Numbered from the stretch's first letter, positions 19,206 to 30,516 are shown. The stretch: 64,000 nucleotides of DNA from Streptomyces sp. NBC_01268 (GCF_036240795.1 NZ_CP108454.1:3906001-3970000); one strand, 5' to 3'. Made by a program: numbers and translations. Notes: a model not told the origin generated them from the sequence alone.

Positions 19206-20390
19206 TCAAGCTCCCTTCGCGGCCTGGAACAGCTCTGCCCTGGGGTCCTCGCCCGCCGTGGCCTCGCGGTAGGTCTCCAAGGCCTCGCGGGCCTTGTCGC
19301 CCAGGTCCTTCGGCACCGCGATCTCCACGGTCACCAGGAGGTCGCCGCGCGTGCCGTCCTTGCGGACCGCGCCCTTGCCACGGGCGCGCATCGTGCGTCC
19401 GTTGGGCGTGCCCGCGGGCAGCTTCAGGGTGACCGGGGGGCCGCCCAGCGTCGGCACCTTGACCTCGCCGCCGAGCGCCGCCTCGTCGAAGCTGACGGGC
19501 ACCGTGACGGTGAGGTTGTCGTCCTTGCGGCCGAACACCGGGTGCGCGTCGACGTGCACGACGACGTACAGGTCGCCGTTCTGCCCGCCGCGCTCGCCCG
19601 GCGCTCCCTTGCCACGCAGCCGGATCTTCTGGCTGTCGCTGACGCCCGCGGGGATGCGGACCTGCATGGTGCGCGAGGACTTGGCCCGGCCGCTGCCCTT
19701 GCAGACCTCGCAGGGGTTCTCGGCGATCAGGCCGCGGCCCTTGCAGTCCACGCACGGGTCGGTCAGCGAGAAGCCGCCGCCGCTGCCGCGCGAGACCTGC
19801 CCGGTGCCGACGCAGGTCGGGCACACCCGCGGGGTGCCGTTCTTGTCGCCGGTGCCCGAGCACGCCTTGCAGGGCTGCTGGCTGGACATGCGCAGGGGCA
19901 CGGTCGCGCCCTCGATCGCCTCGGTGAAGCTGAGCGTCACCTCGGACTCGATGTCCTGGCCGCGGCGCGGCTGCGTACGGGTTCCCGCACCGCCGGCGCC
20001 CCGGTTGAACAGGCCGCCGAAGACGTCCCCGAGGCCGCCGCCGCCCCCGAAGCCACCGGCTCCGCCGGGGCCCTGGGCACCGCCGAACAGGTCGCCCAGG
20101 TCGAAGTTGAACGAACCGCCCGGCCCGCCGGGTCCGGCGCGGAAGCCGCCGTTGCCGAACAGGGCACGCGCGTCGTCGTACTCCTTGCGCTTCTTCGGGT
20201 CGCCGAGGACGTCGTTCGCCTCGGAGATCTCCTTGAAGCGCTCCTCCGCGTTGGTGTCGCCCTTGTTGGCGTCCGGGTGGTTCTCCCGGGCCAGCTTCCG
20301 GTACGCCTTCTTGATCTCGGCGTCGGTGGCGTCCTTGGGGACGCCGAGAACCTTGTAGTAGTCCTTCTCGACGAAGTCCTTCGTACTCAT
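19206..20390 (-). CDS. dnaJ: DnaJ (Hsp40) co-chaperone
   Basis: 394 residues, type I DnaJ. The J domain has HPD in [13 protein letters not shown] (about residue 37) and stimulates the DnaK ATPase. A long Gly/Phe region ([16 protein letters not shown]…) follows, then four zinc-binding repeats [24 protein letters not shown] and CEVCKGSG (about 160-225), and the C-terminal substrate-binding beta domains. It is in the operon between grpE (30-base gap) and hspR. Streptomycetes usually have a second dnaJ elsewhere; this is the dnaK-linked copy. Confidence 0.97.
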   Translation of the reverse strand: MSTKDFVEKDYYKVLGVPKDATDAEIKKAYRKLARENHPDANKGDTNAEERFKEISEANDVLGDPKKRKEYDDARALFGNGGFRAGPGGPGGSFNFDLGDLFGGAQGPGGAGGFGGGGGLGDVFGGLFNRGAGGAGTRTQPRRGQDIESEVTLSFTEAIEGATVPLRMSSQQPCKACSGTGDKNGTPRVCPTCVGTGQVSRGSGGGFSLTDPCVDCKGRGLIAENPCEVCKGSGRAKSSRTMQVRIPAGVSDSQKIRLRGKGAPGERGGQNGDLYVVVHVDAHPVFGRKDDNLTVTVPVSFDEAALGGEVKVPTLGGPPVTLKLPAGTPNGRTMRARGKGAVRKDGTRGDLLVTVEIAVPKDLGDKAREALETYREATAGEDPRAELFQAAKGA

Positions 20391-20420
20391 CGACGTCCCT
20401 CCTTCCGGACGGTCACTGCG

Positions 20421-21067
20421 TCACCCCTCTTCGGGGGCACCGCTCTCCTCGTCGGCCTTCGACTCTTCCTTGCCGGCCGGGGCCGCGCCCGGCTGGGGCT
20501 CGGCGACGGCCACCCGGGCGGGCCGGATGGTCCGCTCGCCGATCCGGTACCCCGGCTGCAGGATCGCCACGCAGGTCGTCTCGGTGACGTCCGGCGCGTA
20601 CGAGTGCATCAGGGCCTCGTGGATCGTCGGGTCGAAGGGCTCGCCCTCCTTGCCGAACTGCTGCAGGCCCATCTTGGCGGCGACGGTCTCCAGCGACTCG
20701 GCGACCGACTTGAAGCCGCCGACGAGCTCGCCGTGCTCCCGGGCCCGGCCGATGTCGTCGAGCACGGGCAGCAGCTCGGTCAGGAGGCTCGCCACGGCGA
20801 TCTCCTTGACCGTCACGCGGTCCCGCTCGACCCGGCGGCGGTAGTTCTGGTACTCGGCCTGCAGCCGCTGGAGGTCCGTCGTGCGCTCGGTGAGCGCCGT
20901 GCGGGCCTGGTCCAGCTGCGCCAGCAGGGCCACGTCACTCGCGTCCCCGGCCGGTGCCGCCCCCTCCGCCTTGTCGGCGGAGGCGGCGGCACCGTCCTCG
21001 GTCTCCTCGGGCGCGCCCTCGGCGGGGACTTCGGGCTTCTCGTCGAAGCCCGGGGTCTCCTCCGACA

Positions 21068-21068
<1 letters not shown>
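20421..21068 (-). CDS. grpE: GrpE nucleotide exchange factor
   Basis: 215 residues. GrpE dimers release ADP from DnaK. Acidic low-complexity ends flank the core: the long helix LDQARTALTERTTDLQRLQAEYQNYRRRV and the beta-wing with FDPTIHEALMHSY and CVAILQPGYRIGERTIRPARVAVAE. Its ATG shares one base with the dnaK stop (TGATG at 21066-21070), a sign of translational coupling within the heat-shock operon. Confidence 0.97.
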
Positions 21069-22953
<1,885 letters not shown>

Positions 22954-22984
22954 GATGCATGAGGGTCCGAACCAAGTCAACAGA

Positions 22985-23005
22985 CTTGAGTGGGGTGCAC
23001 TCAAC
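22985..23005 (-). promoter_or_regulatory. HAIR operator 2 of the dnaK operon
   Basis: CTTGAGT-N7-ACTCAAC, one mismatch to the HAIR consensus, centred 52 bases from operator 1. Between them on the minus strand lies a -35-like TTGACT. The two sites therefore bracket the likely heat-shock promoter, as described for the dnaK promoters of other streptomycetes. Confidence 0.92.
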
Positions 23006-23136
23006 TCTTCACCCTCCCCCGCGCTCAAAGGGCCCCTCCACAGGGTCGCAGAGGGCGCGTCATTCCCCGATAAGGACCGGTGCGGCGTGAGAGAGTCCGG
23101 ACATATCCCGTGATTCTCACCGGAAGGCGTGGGTGC

Positions 23137-23634
23137 ATGACGGCGAAACGCGCGGTCGACGTGGCGGGCGGGCTGGCCCTGCTGGCCGTCCTCTCCCCGC
23201 TGATCGCCCTCGTCGCCCTCTCCGTCACCGTCGGCACCAGCAGCCCGCACGGGGTGCTGCGGCGCCGCCCGGTCGCGGGCCGGGGCGGCCGGACCTTCAC
23301 GATGCTCACCTTCCGCACGAAGAGCCCGCTGGCCACGCTGCCGCTGCTGCTGCACGTCGTACGGGGCGAGATGTCGCTGGTCGGTCCGTGCCCGCTGGCG
23401 CCCGGACACCGGGAGTCCACCGGGGACGGGCGGCGCCGGCTCTCCGTACGCCCGGGGATGACCGGGCTGTGGCAGATCAGCGGGCGCTCGGAGCTGCCCT
23501 GGGAGGAGCGCGAGCTGCTCGACCTCCACTACGTGGACCACCACTGGCTGGGCATGGACCTGGTGATCCTTGCGCGTACGCTTCCAGCAGTCCGACGCCG
23601 CCGCCACGCGGAACCGGCGGCAAGGGTTGCCTGA
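23137..23634 (+). CDS. Short bacterial sugar transferase (WcaJ/exopolysaccharide type)
   Basis: 165 residues from the ATG at 23137, with GGAAGG nine bases upstream. Residues 10-35 form the single membrane helix (VAGGLALLAVLSPLIALVALSV). The catalytic domain has TFRTKSP, the hallmark GEMSLVGPCPLAPGH, RPGMTGLWQISGRSELPWEER and DLHYVDHHWLGMDL. These enzymes move a sugar phosphate from a nucleotide sugar to undecaprenyl phosphate to start polysaccharide assembly. It lacks the large N-terminal region of WcaJ, as the minimal PglC class does, and is shorter even than many PglC. No other polysaccharide gene is adjacent. Confidence 0.82.
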   Translation: MTAKRAVDVAGGLALLAVLSPLIALVALSVTVGTSSPHGVLRRRPVAGRGGRTFTMLTFRTKSPLATLPLLLHVVRGEMSLVGPCPLAPGHRESTGDGRRRLSVRPGMTGLWQISGRSELPWEERELLDLHYVDHHWLGMDLVILARTLPAVRRRRHAEPAARVA

Positions 23635-23752
23635 GCGACACAGATCACCGTGAGCTCCGCTACAGTGCGGCGCCACGAGCGGGTAATCTCGGCACGGACT
23701 GAATAAGTTACCGCTTAGTAGGCCCGACTGGCCCCCGCCCGAGGAGCCCCTC

Positions 23753-26014
23753 ATGCAACTCGCCGCGATCATCGTGTCGCTGGCCCTGACCGTGGTCGGC
23801 GTTGCCCTGCTCGCTCGCGCCATCGGTCAGTTCGTCCGCTACTTCAAGCTGGGCCAGCGCGTCCCGGCCGGCACCCGGACCGACAACCCCTACCAGCGCA
23901 GCGTGACGCTCGTCCGGGAGTTCCTCGGCCACACGCGCATGAACCGCTGGGGCATCGTGGGCTTCGCCCACTGGTTCGTCGCCATCGGCTTCCTGACCCT
24001 GCCGCCGACGATCATCACCGCGTACGGCCAGCTGTTCCAGGCCGACTGGACGCTGCCGATCATCGGCGGTTTCCTGCCGTACGAGCTGTACATCGAGTTC
24101 ATCGCCGCCATGACCACCGTCGGCATCGTCGTGCTGATGGCGATCCGCCTGCTGAGCCTGCCCTCGCGGCCCGGCCGCAAGTCACGGTTCACGGGCTCCA
24201 AGATGGGCCAGGCGTACTTCGTCGAGTACGTCATCCTCATCATCGGCCTGGCGATCTACGTGCTGCGCGGCCTCGAAGGCGCGATCCACCACGTCGAGCA
24301 CTACGAGGCCGCGTACTTCGCCTCGTACCCGCTGGTCCTGGCGTTCAAGGGCCTGAGCACCGCGACCCTGCAGAACCTGATCTACTTCACCGCCATGATC
24401 AAGCTGGGCACCACCATGGTCTGGATGATCACGGTGAGCCTGAACACCAACATGGGCGTCGCCTGGCACCGCTTCCTCGCCTTCCCGAACATCTGGTTCA
24501 AGCGCAACGCGAAGGGCGAGACCGCCCTCGGCGAGCTCCAGCCGATGACCTCGGGCGGCAAGCCGATCGACTTCGAGGACCCGGGCGAGGACGACGTCTA
24601 CGGCGTCTCCCAGGTCGAGCAGTTCTCCTGGAAGGGCCTCCTCGACTTCTCCACCTGCACCGAGTGCGGCCGCTGCCAGTCGCAGTGCCCCGCCTGGAAC
24701 ACGGGCAAGCCGCTCTCCCCCAAGCTCCTCATCATGTCGCTGCGCGACCACGCGCACGCCAAGGCGCCGTACCTGCTCGCGGGCGGCGGCAAGGACATGG
24801 AGGGCAACGAGAAGGCGACGCCGGAGCAGCTCAAGGACGTCCCCGCGTCGGCCCTCGCCGAGGCCGAGCGCCCCCTCATCGGCACCGCCGAGGAGAACGG
24901 CGTCATCGACCCGGACGTCCTGTGGTCCTGCACCACCTGCGGCGCCTGCGTCGAGCAGTGCCCGGTCGACATCGAGCACATCGACCACATCGTCGACATG
25001 CGCCGCTACCAGGTGATGATCGAGTCCGCGTTCCCGTCCGAGGCGGGCACGATGCTCAAGAACCTGGAGAAGAAGGGCAACCCCTGGGGGCTGGCCAAGA
25101 AGCAGCGCGTCGAGTGGACGAAGGAGGTCGACTTCGAGGTCCCGATCATCGGGAAGGACGCGGAGGACCTCTCCGAGTTCGACTACCTCTACTGGGTCGG
25201 CTGCGCCGGCGCCCTGGAGGACCGGGCCAAGAAGACCACGAAGGCCTTCGCGGAGCTCCTGAACATCGCGGGCGTCAAGTTCGCGATCATGGGCGGCGAC
25301 GAGAAGTGCACCGGTGACTCCCCCCGCCGCCTGGGCAACGAGCCGCTGTTCCAGCAGCTCGCCCAGGAGAACGTCGCCATGCTGAACATGGCGTTCGGCG
25401 AGGACGACGACGACCCGGAGACGAAGAAGCCGAAGTCGGCGAAGAAGATCGTCTCGACCTGCCCGCACTGCTTCAACACCATCGCCAACGAGTACCCGCA
25501 GCTCGGCGGCGAGTACGAGGTCATCCACCACACCCAGCTGCTCCAGCACCTCATCGACGAGGGCCGGCTGATCCCGGTGACCCCGGTCGACGGCCTGATC
25601 ACGTACCACGACCCGTGCTACCTGGGCCGCCACAACAAGGTCTACACGCCGCCGCGCGAGATCATGTCCGCCGTCCCCGGCCTGCGCCAGCAGGAGATGC
25701 ACCGCCACAAGGAGCGCGGCTTCTGCTGCGGCGCCGGCGGTGCCCGGATGTGGATGGAGGAGCGCATCGGCAAGCGCATCAACACCGAGCGCGTCGACGA
25801 GGCCCTGTCCCTCAACCCGGACATCGTCTCCACCGCCTGCCCGTTCTGCCTGGTCATGCTGACGGACTCCGTCAACGGCAAGAAGAACGACGGCAAGGCG
25901 AAGGAGAGCCTCCAGGTCGTGGACGTGGCCCAGCTGCTCCTCGACTCGGTGAAGACCCCGGCGGACCCGGAGCCGGCCGCCGAGCCCGAGCCGGAGCCCG
26001 AGCCGGCCGCGTAA
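23753..26014 (+). CDS. Membrane Fe-S reductase, HdrD/GlpC-like (Rv0338c-type)
   Basis: 753 residues, ATG preceded by GAGGAG. The first 240 residues hold about five membrane helices resembling a nitrate-reductase gamma-type anchor. Two 4Fe-4S motifs follow: CTECGRCQSQCP (about residue 303) and CTTCGACVEQCP (about 394). Two cysteine-rich CCG domains come next (CPHCFNTIANEYP; YHDPCYLGRHNK; GFCCGAGGARMWM; CPFCLVML), as in heterodisulfide reductase subunit D and glycerol-3-phosphate dehydrogenase GlpC. The mycobacterial homologue Rv0338c is annotated as an iron-sulfur-binding reductase. It probably passes electrons to or from the quinone pool; the donor is unknown. The C-terminus ends in a PEPEPEP tail. 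Confidence 0.88.
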   Translation: MQLAAIIVSLALTVVGVALLARAIGQFVRYFKLGQRVPAGTRTDNPYQRSVTLVREFLGHTRMNRWGIVGFAHWFVAIGFLTLPPTIITAYGQLFQADWTLPIIGGFLPYELYIEFIAAMTTVGIVVLMAIRLLSLPSRPGRKSRFTGSKMGQAYFVEYVILIIGLAIYVLRGLEGAIHHVEHYEAAYFASYPLVLAFKGLSTATLQNLIYFTAMIKLGTTMVWMITVSLNTNMGVAWHRFLAFPNIWFKRNAKGETALGELQPMTSGGKPIDFEDPGEDDVYGVSQVEQFSWKGLLDFSTCTECGRCQSQCPAWNTGKPLSPKLLIMSLRDHAHAKAPYLLAGGGKDMEGNEKATPEQLKDVPASALAEAERPLIGTAEENGVIDPDVLWSCTTCGACVEQCPVDIEHIDHIVDMRRYQVMIESAFPSEAGTMLKNLEKKGNPWGLAKKQRVEWTKEVDFEVPIIGKDAEDLSEFDYLYWVGCAGALEDRAKKTTKAFAELLNIAGVKFAIMGGDEKCTGDSPRRLGNEPLFQQLAQENVAMLNMAFGEDDDDPETKKPKSAKKIVSTCPHCFNTIANEYPQLGGEYEVIHHTQLLQHLIDEGRLIPVTPVDGLITYHDPCYLGRHNKVYTPPREIMSAVPGLRQQEMHRHKERGFCCGAGGARMWMEERIGKRINTERVDEALSLNPDIVSTACPFCLVMLTDSVNGKKNDGKAKESLQVVDVAQLLLDSVKTPADPEPAAEPEPEPEPAA

Positions 26015-26047
26015 CGGCCTCACGGCCTCACGGCCTCACGGCACTAC

Positions 26048-26086
26048 GGAAGGGCCGCCCCCCGCTTGTCGGGAGGCGGCCCTTCC
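26048..26086. terminator. Bidirectional 12-bp hairpin
   Basis: GGAAGGGCCGCC (26048-26059) and GGCGGCCCTTCC (26075-26086) separate the Fe-S reductase gene from the convergent secreted-protein gene. Three tandem ACGGCCTC octamers (about 26013-26036) stand just before it. Confidence 0.8.
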
Positions 26087-26097
26087 GGCGTCTCCGG

Positions 26098-26988
26098 TCA
26101 GCCGTCCTGACGCCCCGTACGGCGGTGGAAGAGGGCGCACCCGAGCCCGGCGGCCCCGAGGGCCGCCATGCCGCCGCCGGCCCCGATCAGGGCGGCGTGG
26201 TGGGTCCCCTCGGCGACGTTCTCGGCCCCGGCCCTCACGGCACCCTTGGGGACGGTCCCGCGCGGCACGACGACGGTGTGGCTCCGCTGCTGCCCCTCGT
26301 ACGAGGCGACCAACCTGCCGTCGAAGTCGTAGACCCAGCTGTTGGCGCCCTGCTCCGGGGCGTCGACGACGACGAAGCGGTGGGCGTTCCTCCCCTGCGG
26401 GACGATCTCGTACGTCCAGCCGTGGTGGCTGAGGGTCGGATTCCGCGCGCTGATCGAACCGAACCGGAACTCGACCCGGGCCCCCTTCTCGTACAGCTTG
26501 GCGACGGTGCCGTCGGGCAGGGTGACGCGGGCGTCCGCCTGGTGCGGCGCGGGCTTGGGCTTGGGCTTGGGCTTGGGGGTCGGCTTCGGCTCGGGGGTGG
26601 GCTTGGGGTCCGGGGTGGGCACCCGGTCCGTCCAGGAGCGGACGGAGCCGTCGGGGTCCAGGACGACGTGCAGCCCGTTGTTCTCGCCGTACGCGGCACG
26701 GCCGCCGGTGCTGGTCAGGGTGTCGAGCAGGGTCCCGCCGGCCCAGATCTCGGCCGCGTACTCGCCCGTGCCGGTCCGGTAGACCTTCGCGACCGACCCG
26801 TCGGCCAGCCGGTACGACTGGACGAAGGCCCGCTCGACGGGCGGGTCGACCTGCTGCTGCCCCTGCTGCTCCTCCTGGGTGACGGGCGCCGGGCCGTCGT
26901 CGGCGAAGGCGGCGGCCGGGAGGGAGAGGGCGGCGATGGTGCCGGTGGCGAGGGCGGCGGTGCGGAGGGTCCGGCGGGCGATACGCAT
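26098..26988 (-). CDS. Secreted two-repeat protein with KP-rich linker and C-terminal membrane anchor
   Basis: 296 residues from the ATG of MRIARRTLRTAALATG (AAGGA eight bases upstream); the frame extends upstream without a ribosome site. The signal peptide is cleaved near AAAFA|DDGP. Two related modules (SYRLADGSVAKVYRTGTGEYAAEI, about 55-115; ARVTLPDGTVAKLYEKGARVEFRF, about 150-220) are joined by a Lys-Pro linker encoded by GGCTTG hexanucleotide repeats. The C-terminus has a hydrophobic helix (AALIGAGGGMAALGAAGLGCALF) and a basic tail, so the protein is membrane-tethered outside the cell. No known domain name comes to mind. Confidence 0.75.
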   Translation of the reverse strand: MRIARRTLRTAALATGTIAALSLPAAAFADDGPAPVTQEEQQGQQQVDPPVERAFVQSYRLADGSVAKVYRTGTGEYAAEIWAGGTLLDTLTSTGGRAAYGENNGLHVVLDPDGSVRSWTDRVPTPDPKPTPEPKPTPKPKPKPKPAPHQADARVTLPDGTVAKLYEKGARVEFRFGSISARNPTLSHHGWTYEIVPQGRNAHRFVVVDAPEQGANSWVYDFDGRLVASYEGQQRSHTVVVPRGTVPKGAVRAGAENVAEGTHHAALIGAGGGMAALGAAGLGCALFHRRTGRQDG

Positions 26989-27176
26989 GGGAAAGTTCCT
27001 TATGCCTGGCTTGTTCGGCGACATTTCGAAGGTAGGGCTCCCATGTGTGGGCATTCCGTCGGATATGTAACGGCCGCCGCAGGTCCAGCCATCGACCGGG
27101 TAACCCCTAGGGGATGTCACAGCTCTGCCGCACTCCGCCTCCGAGGAGCGAACGCCCGGCCGGACCGGGTACGTTC

Positions 27177-28040
27177 ATGGACGTGGCTGGATTCAGGAAC
27201 GGACGCGGCCGGGCCGGTGGCCCCCCGCAGCAACCGCAACAACCGCATCGCCCGCAACGCCCGCAGCAGCAGGCGCCGTACGGGTACGACGCGGCACCTC
27301 CGTCGTACCCGCAGCAGCAGTACCCGCAGCAGCACCCGCAGCAGGCGTACGGCGAGCCCGAGTACTTCGGCGACCCGCACCCGCAGCAGCAGTACGCGGC
27401 GGCGAACAACCCGGGCCACACCCAGGTCTTCAGCGTCCACGACGACCCGTACGGCGCGGGCGCCACGTACCAGGCGGGTGCCGCCCCGGCGCCCACGGGC
27501 CCGCGGCTGCCCTGGAAGGCCCTGCTGAGCGGCATCGTGCTGCGCCCGGCGGACACCTTCCTGCGGATGCGGGACCACGCCGTGTGGGGCCCGGCCCTGG
27601 TCGTCACGTTCCTCTACGGACTGCTCGCGATCTTCGGCTTCGACAAGGCGCGCGACGAGGCGATCAACGCGACGCTGTCCACGGCCGTCCCGTACGTCCT
27701 GATGACCGCCGTCGGCTTCGTCATCGGCGGCCTGATCCTGGGCGCGGTCACCCACACGCTGGCCCGCCAGCTCGGCGGCGACGGCTCCTGGCAGCCGACG
27801 GTGGGCCTGTCGATGCTGATCATGTCGATCACGGACGCGCCGCGCCTGGTCTTCGCCCTCTTCCTGGGCGGCGAGAACGGCCTGGTGCAGGTCATCGGCT
27901 GGCTGACCTGGCTGGCCGCCGGCGCCCTCTTCACGGTCATGGTGAGCCGCTCCCACGACCTGCCGTGGCCGAAGGCCCTGGGCGCGTCGGCGATCCAGCT
28001 GGTGGGCCTGCTGAGCCTGATCAAGCTGGGCACGCTGTAG
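27177..28040 (+). CDS. Yip1-family membrane protein with Gln/Pro-rich N-terminus
   Basis: 287 residues from the ATG at 27177 (a GTG at 27183 is an alternative; neither has a strong Shine-Dalgarno). The first 120 residues are Gln/Pro/Tyr-rich and probably disordered and cytosolic. Residues 125-287 contain about five hydrophobic helices, with the Yip1-type feature RPADTFLRMRDHAVWGPALVVTFLYG and VIGGLILGAVTHTLARQLGG. Bacterial Yip1-domain proteins are of unknown function. It ends at the hairpin 28072-28105. Confidence 0.82.
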   Translation: MDVAGFRNGRGRAGGPPQQPQQPHRPQRPQQQAPYGYDAAPPSYPQQQYPQQHPQQAYGEPEYFGDPHPQQQYAAANNPGHTQVFSVHDDPYGAGATYQAGAAPAPTGPRLPWKALLSGIVLRPADTFLRMRDHAVWGPALVVTFLYGLLAIFGFDKARDEAINATLSTAVPYVLMTAVGFVIGGLILGAVTHTLARQLGGDGSWQPTVGLSMLIMSITDAPRLVFALFLGGENGLVQVIGWLTWLAAGALFTVMVSRSHDLPWPKALGASAIQLVGLLSLIKLGTL

Positions 28041-28071
28041 CGGCGACGGCTCCCCCGCACCCCCGCACGAG

Positions 28072-28105
28072 AAGGCCCCGCCGGCGAACGAGCCGGCGGG
28101 GCCTT
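28072..28105. terminator. Bidirectional 14-bp hairpin
   Basis: AAGGCCCCGCCGGC (28072-28085) and GCCGGCGGGGCCTT (28092-28105) with a six-base loop, followed by TTCCC on the plus strand. It serves the convergent Yip1 and phosphoribosyltransferase genes. Confidence 0.85.
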
Positions 28106-28132
28106 TCCCACATCCTGGGGGTCTCTTCGACC

Positions 28133-28630
28133 TCAGGCGTCGAGGACCTGGCCCTCACGCCGCACGACGGGCGGCTCGACGCTCCACGGGAAGTTGATCC
28201 ACTCGTCGGTCTTCTTCCACACGTACTCGCACTTCACGAGGGAGTGCGACTTCTCGTAGATGACGGCGGAACGGACCTCGGCGACGTGGTCGACGCAGAA
28301 GTCGTGGACCAGCTTGAGCGTCTTGCCGGTGTCGGCGACGTCGTCGGTGATCAGGACCTTCTTGTCGGAGAAGTCGATCGCGTCGGGCACGGGTGCCAGC
28401 ATGACCGGCATCTCCAAGGTGGTCCCCACGCCGGTGTAGAACTCCACGTTCACCAGGTGGATGTTCTTGCAGTCCAGCGCGTAGGCCAGACCGCCGGCGA
28501 CGAAGACTCCGCCACGGGCGATGGAGAGCACGATGTCCGGCTCGTAGCCGTCGTCGGCGATGGTCTGCGCCAGCTCGCGGACGGCGGTGCCGAAGCCCTC
28601 GTACGTCAGGTTCTCGCGTACCTCACTCAT
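28133..28630 (-). CDS. Purine-type phosphoribosyltransferase
   Basis: 165 residues. Type I PRTase fold with the PRPP motif KVLITDDVADTGKTLKL (about residue 90) and IVLSIARGGVFVAGGLAYAL (about 33). The size and the WINFPWS near the C-terminus fit xanthine-guanine phosphoribosyltransferase-like proteins of purine salvage. It lies 13 bases after the dcd stop, probably in the same transcript, which pairs two nucleotide-metabolism genes. The base specificity is not certain. Confidence 0.82.
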   Translation of the reverse strand: MSEVRENLTYEGFGTAVRELAQTIADDGYEPDIVLSIARGGVFVAGGLAYALDCKNIHLVNVEFYTGVGTTLEMPVMLAPVPDAIDFSDKKVLITDDVADTGKTLKLVHDFCVDHVAEVRSAVIYEKSHSLVKCEYVWKKTDEWINFPWSVEPPVVRREGQVLDA

Positions 28631-28643
28631 GCCTGCGACCGCC

Positions 28644-29219
28644 TCACACCTGGGTCCGATGGAAGTTCACGTAGGAGCGGGAGGCCGTCGGTCCCCGCTG
28701 CCCCTGGTACCGGGAGCCGTAGCGCTCGCTGCCGTACGGGAACTCGGCGGGCGAGCTCAGCCGGAACATGCACAGCTGCCCGATCTTCATTCCCGGCCAG
28801 AGCTTGATCGGCAGGGTGGCCAGGTTCGACAGCTCCAGGGTCACGTGCCCCGAGAAGCCGGGGTCGATGAACCCGGCCGTCGAGTGCGTGACGAGCCCGA
28901 GCCGCCCCAGGGAACTCTTCCCCTCCAGGCGCGACGCGATGTCGTCCGGCAGGGTGATGACCTCGTAGGTCGAGGCGAGCACGAACTCACCGGGGTGCAG
29001 GATGAACGCCTCGTCCCCCTCCGGCTCGACCTCGCGCGTCAGGTCCTGCTGCTCGATGGCGGGGTCGATGTGGGGGTGGCGGTGGTTCTCGAACACCCGG
29101 AAGAAGCGGTCAAGCCTCACGTCGATGCTCGAGGGCTGCACCATGGATTCGTCGTACGGGTCGATACGCACCCGTCCGGCATCGATCTCGGCCCGGATGT
29201 CCTTGTCTGAGAGAAGCAC
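28644..29219 (-). CDS. dcd: dCTP deaminase
   Basis: 191 residues from a GTG ([23 protein letters not shown]). It makes dUTP (or dUMP in bifunctional forms) from dCTP for thymidylate synthesis. Family motifs: [49 protein letters not shown] and [19 protein letters not shown], which contains the catalytic glutamate and trimer contacts. GGGAG stands only about one base from the GTG, an unusually tight ribosome site, but the conserved N-terminus leaves no other start. Confidence 0.96.
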   Translation of the reverse strand: MLLSDKDIRAEIDAGRVRIDPYDESMVQPSSIDVRLDRFFRVFENHRHPHIDPAIEQQDLTREVEPEGDEAFILHPGEFVLASTYEVITLPDDIASRLEGKSSLGRLGLVTHSTAGFIDPGFSGHVTLELSNLATLPIKLWPGMKIGQLCMFRLSSPAEFPYGSERYGSRYQGQRGPTASRSYVNFHRTQV

Positions 29220-29284
29220 GCTCCCACGATACGCAGAGGGTGCGGAGCTCCCCCAATCGGGAAGCACCCGCACCCTCCGGCACG

Positions 29285-29452
29285 TCAGCGCTGCCCGATC
29301 TCCACGGGCACCGCATGCCGCAGCCGCGCGCACCGAGGACACCGGACGAGCCGCCCGGGCCCGATCCGCCCCGCGTCGAGATGCTGCAGCGGGAACGAAG
29401 AGGTGCTGAAGACGTGCCCCTCGGCACAACGGACGACGGTGCGCTCGATCAA
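29285..29452 (-). CDS. Small zinc-ribbon-like protein
   Basis: 55 residues from a TTG at 29452 with AAGGGA nine bases upstream. Sequence landmarks are [15 protein letters not shown] and [16 protein letters not shown]: a C-x2-G-H and a C-x2-C pair about 30 residues apart, the layout of a small zinc-binding ribbon. It is cytoplasmic, with no membrane segment. It fills most of the gap between dcd and the tRNA gene. It resembles small conserved Streptomyces proteins of unknown function, but the call rests on motif and codon bias only. Confidence 0.55.
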   Translation of the reverse strand: MIERTVVRCAEGHVFSTSSFPLQHLDAGRIGPGRLVRCPRCARLRHAVPVEIGQR

Positions 29453-29626
29453 CCCGATCAAGTCCCTTCCCCGACAAGCAAGTGGTGGACGAGACAGCCA
29501 CATTAGGGGATCAACGGGACACCGCTCCAGGCGGCACTCCGCGCACCGAAAGGCACGAACTTCGCCTCAAGTGGCGCATGGGGTACAGTGTGCGACGATG
29601 GCGCACCGATCTTCGGGGCGACTTTC

Positions 29627-29697
29627 GCGGATGTAGTTTAATGGTAGAACATGAGCTTCCCAAGCTTATAGCGCGGGTTCGATTCCCGTCATCCGCT
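29627..29697 (+). tRNA. tRNA-Gly (anticodon CCC)
   Basis: 71 nt. Acceptor stem GCGGATG/CATCCGC, D-arm around TAGTTTAATGGTAGAAC, anticodon arm TGAGC-TTCCCAA-GCTTA with anticodon CCC (reads GGG), and T-arm GCGGGTTCGATTCCCGT; discriminator T. CCA is not encoded. A 14-bp hairpin follows seven bases later. The 3' end is the kind of site used by integrating elements, and related sequences recur downstream. Confidence 0.95.
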
Positions 29698-29703
29698 CTT
29701 GAA

Positions 29704-29734
29704 CGAAGCCCCAGGTCAGCGACCTGGGGCTTCG
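29704..29734 (+). terminator. tRNA-Gly terminator hairpin (repeat copy A)
   Basis: CGAAGCCCCAGGTC (29704-29717), loop AGC, GACCTGGGGCTTCG (29721-29734): a perfect 14-bp stem. The 26-base core 29706-29731 recurs identically at 39633-39658, and a compensated variant lies at 34526-34556. Confidence 0.88.
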
Positions 29735-29795
29735 TCGTTGCCTGATGACCCTTGGGGCCGCGTGCCGTGCTTCGCGCAAGTTCCTTGGTGGCGCG

Positions 29796-30428
29796 TCAGA
29801 TCGGGCGCCCGTTCACCGACATGTCGGTGGTCACGAAGATCCGGTCGAGGTGGTGACGGAGCACCGCGATGGCCGACTCCGGGGTTCGCTGGCCCACCAG
29901 GATGCTCGTGCCCAGGGTCGCCGCCATCGCGAGCAGGCTGATCGCCTCCGTCCGTGCGGCGACTCCCGGGTCGGCCAGGCCTGACGCCTGCGCCTGTTCG
30001 AGCAGGCCGGTCACGGCGTTCTCGGCGGCGTCGGGGTTGTCGATGAACGGCTGGGCGGCCAGCGCCTCGTCGGTCACGGACAGGATCGAGTACGAGCTGT
30101 AGACGAGGTGGAAGGTGCGACCCTCCTCATCGGTCGGGAGGGACGCCAGCAGCAGCGCCTCGACGGTCGCGCGCGGGCCCGGGTCCGGACCGGCGGCGGC
30201 GAGGCGGGCGCCCACCCGTGCGGTGAAGCGGTCGGTCAGGTGCTGGAGGCCGTGGAAGAGCAGCTTCTCCTTGGTCTCGAAGTAGTACTGCACGAGCCGG
30301 AGCGACACGCCGGCCTCGGCGGCCACGTCGCGCATCCCGACGGCGTGCAGCCCTCGCCGCCCCGCGACCTGGATGAGCGCCTCGGCGATCTGGGCGCGCC
30401 GCTCCTCGTGATCCACACGCTTCGGCAT
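29796..30428 (-). CDS. TetR-family repressor
   Basis: 210 residues from the ATG of MPKRVDHEERRAQIAEAL; the longer reading has no ribosome site. TetR_N helix-turn-helix: GLHAVGMRDVAAEAGVSLRLVQYYFETKEKLLFHGL (residues 27-65). The C-terminal ligand domain ends ESAIAVLRHHLDRIFVT. It is divergent from the hydrolase gene at 30548, with an extended palindrome (30479-30516) between them. It therefore most likely represses both itself and the hydrolase, with the hydrolase substrate or product as candidate inducer. Confidence 0.9.
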   Translation of the reverse strand: MPKRVDHEERRAQIAEALIQVAGRRGLHAVGMRDVAAEAGVSLRLVQYYFETKEKLLFHGLQHLTDRFTARVGARLAAAGPDPGPRATVEALLLASLPTDEEGRTFHLVYSSYSILSVTDEALAAQPFIDNPDAAENAVTGLLEQAQASGLADPGVAARTEAISLLAMAATLGTSILVGQRTPESAIAVLRHHLDRIFVTTDMSVNGRPI

Positions 30429-30478
30429 GTTCCGGTGTCTCCGCCCGTCGATGGTGGGTCCGCTCCCCAACTCCTTCA

Positions 30479-30516
30479 TGATACCGCCGTACCATAGTCA
30501 TGGTACGGTCGTATCA
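30479..30516. promoter_or_regulatory. TetR operator palindrome
   Basis: TGATACCGCCGTACCAT (30479-30495), centre AGTC, ATGGTACGGTCGTATCA (30500-30516). Only two of 17 pairs mismatch. It lies in the short divergent promoter between the TetR and hydrolase genes, where repressor binding would shut both. Confidence 0.88.

Noticed and set aside
29482..29745. Short frame reading through tRNA-Gly (…ARVRFPSSALERSPRSATWG)
   Set aside because: This is translation of the tRNA and its terminator. Its likeness to a frame at 39.6 kb was used instead as evidence of DNA-level repetition.
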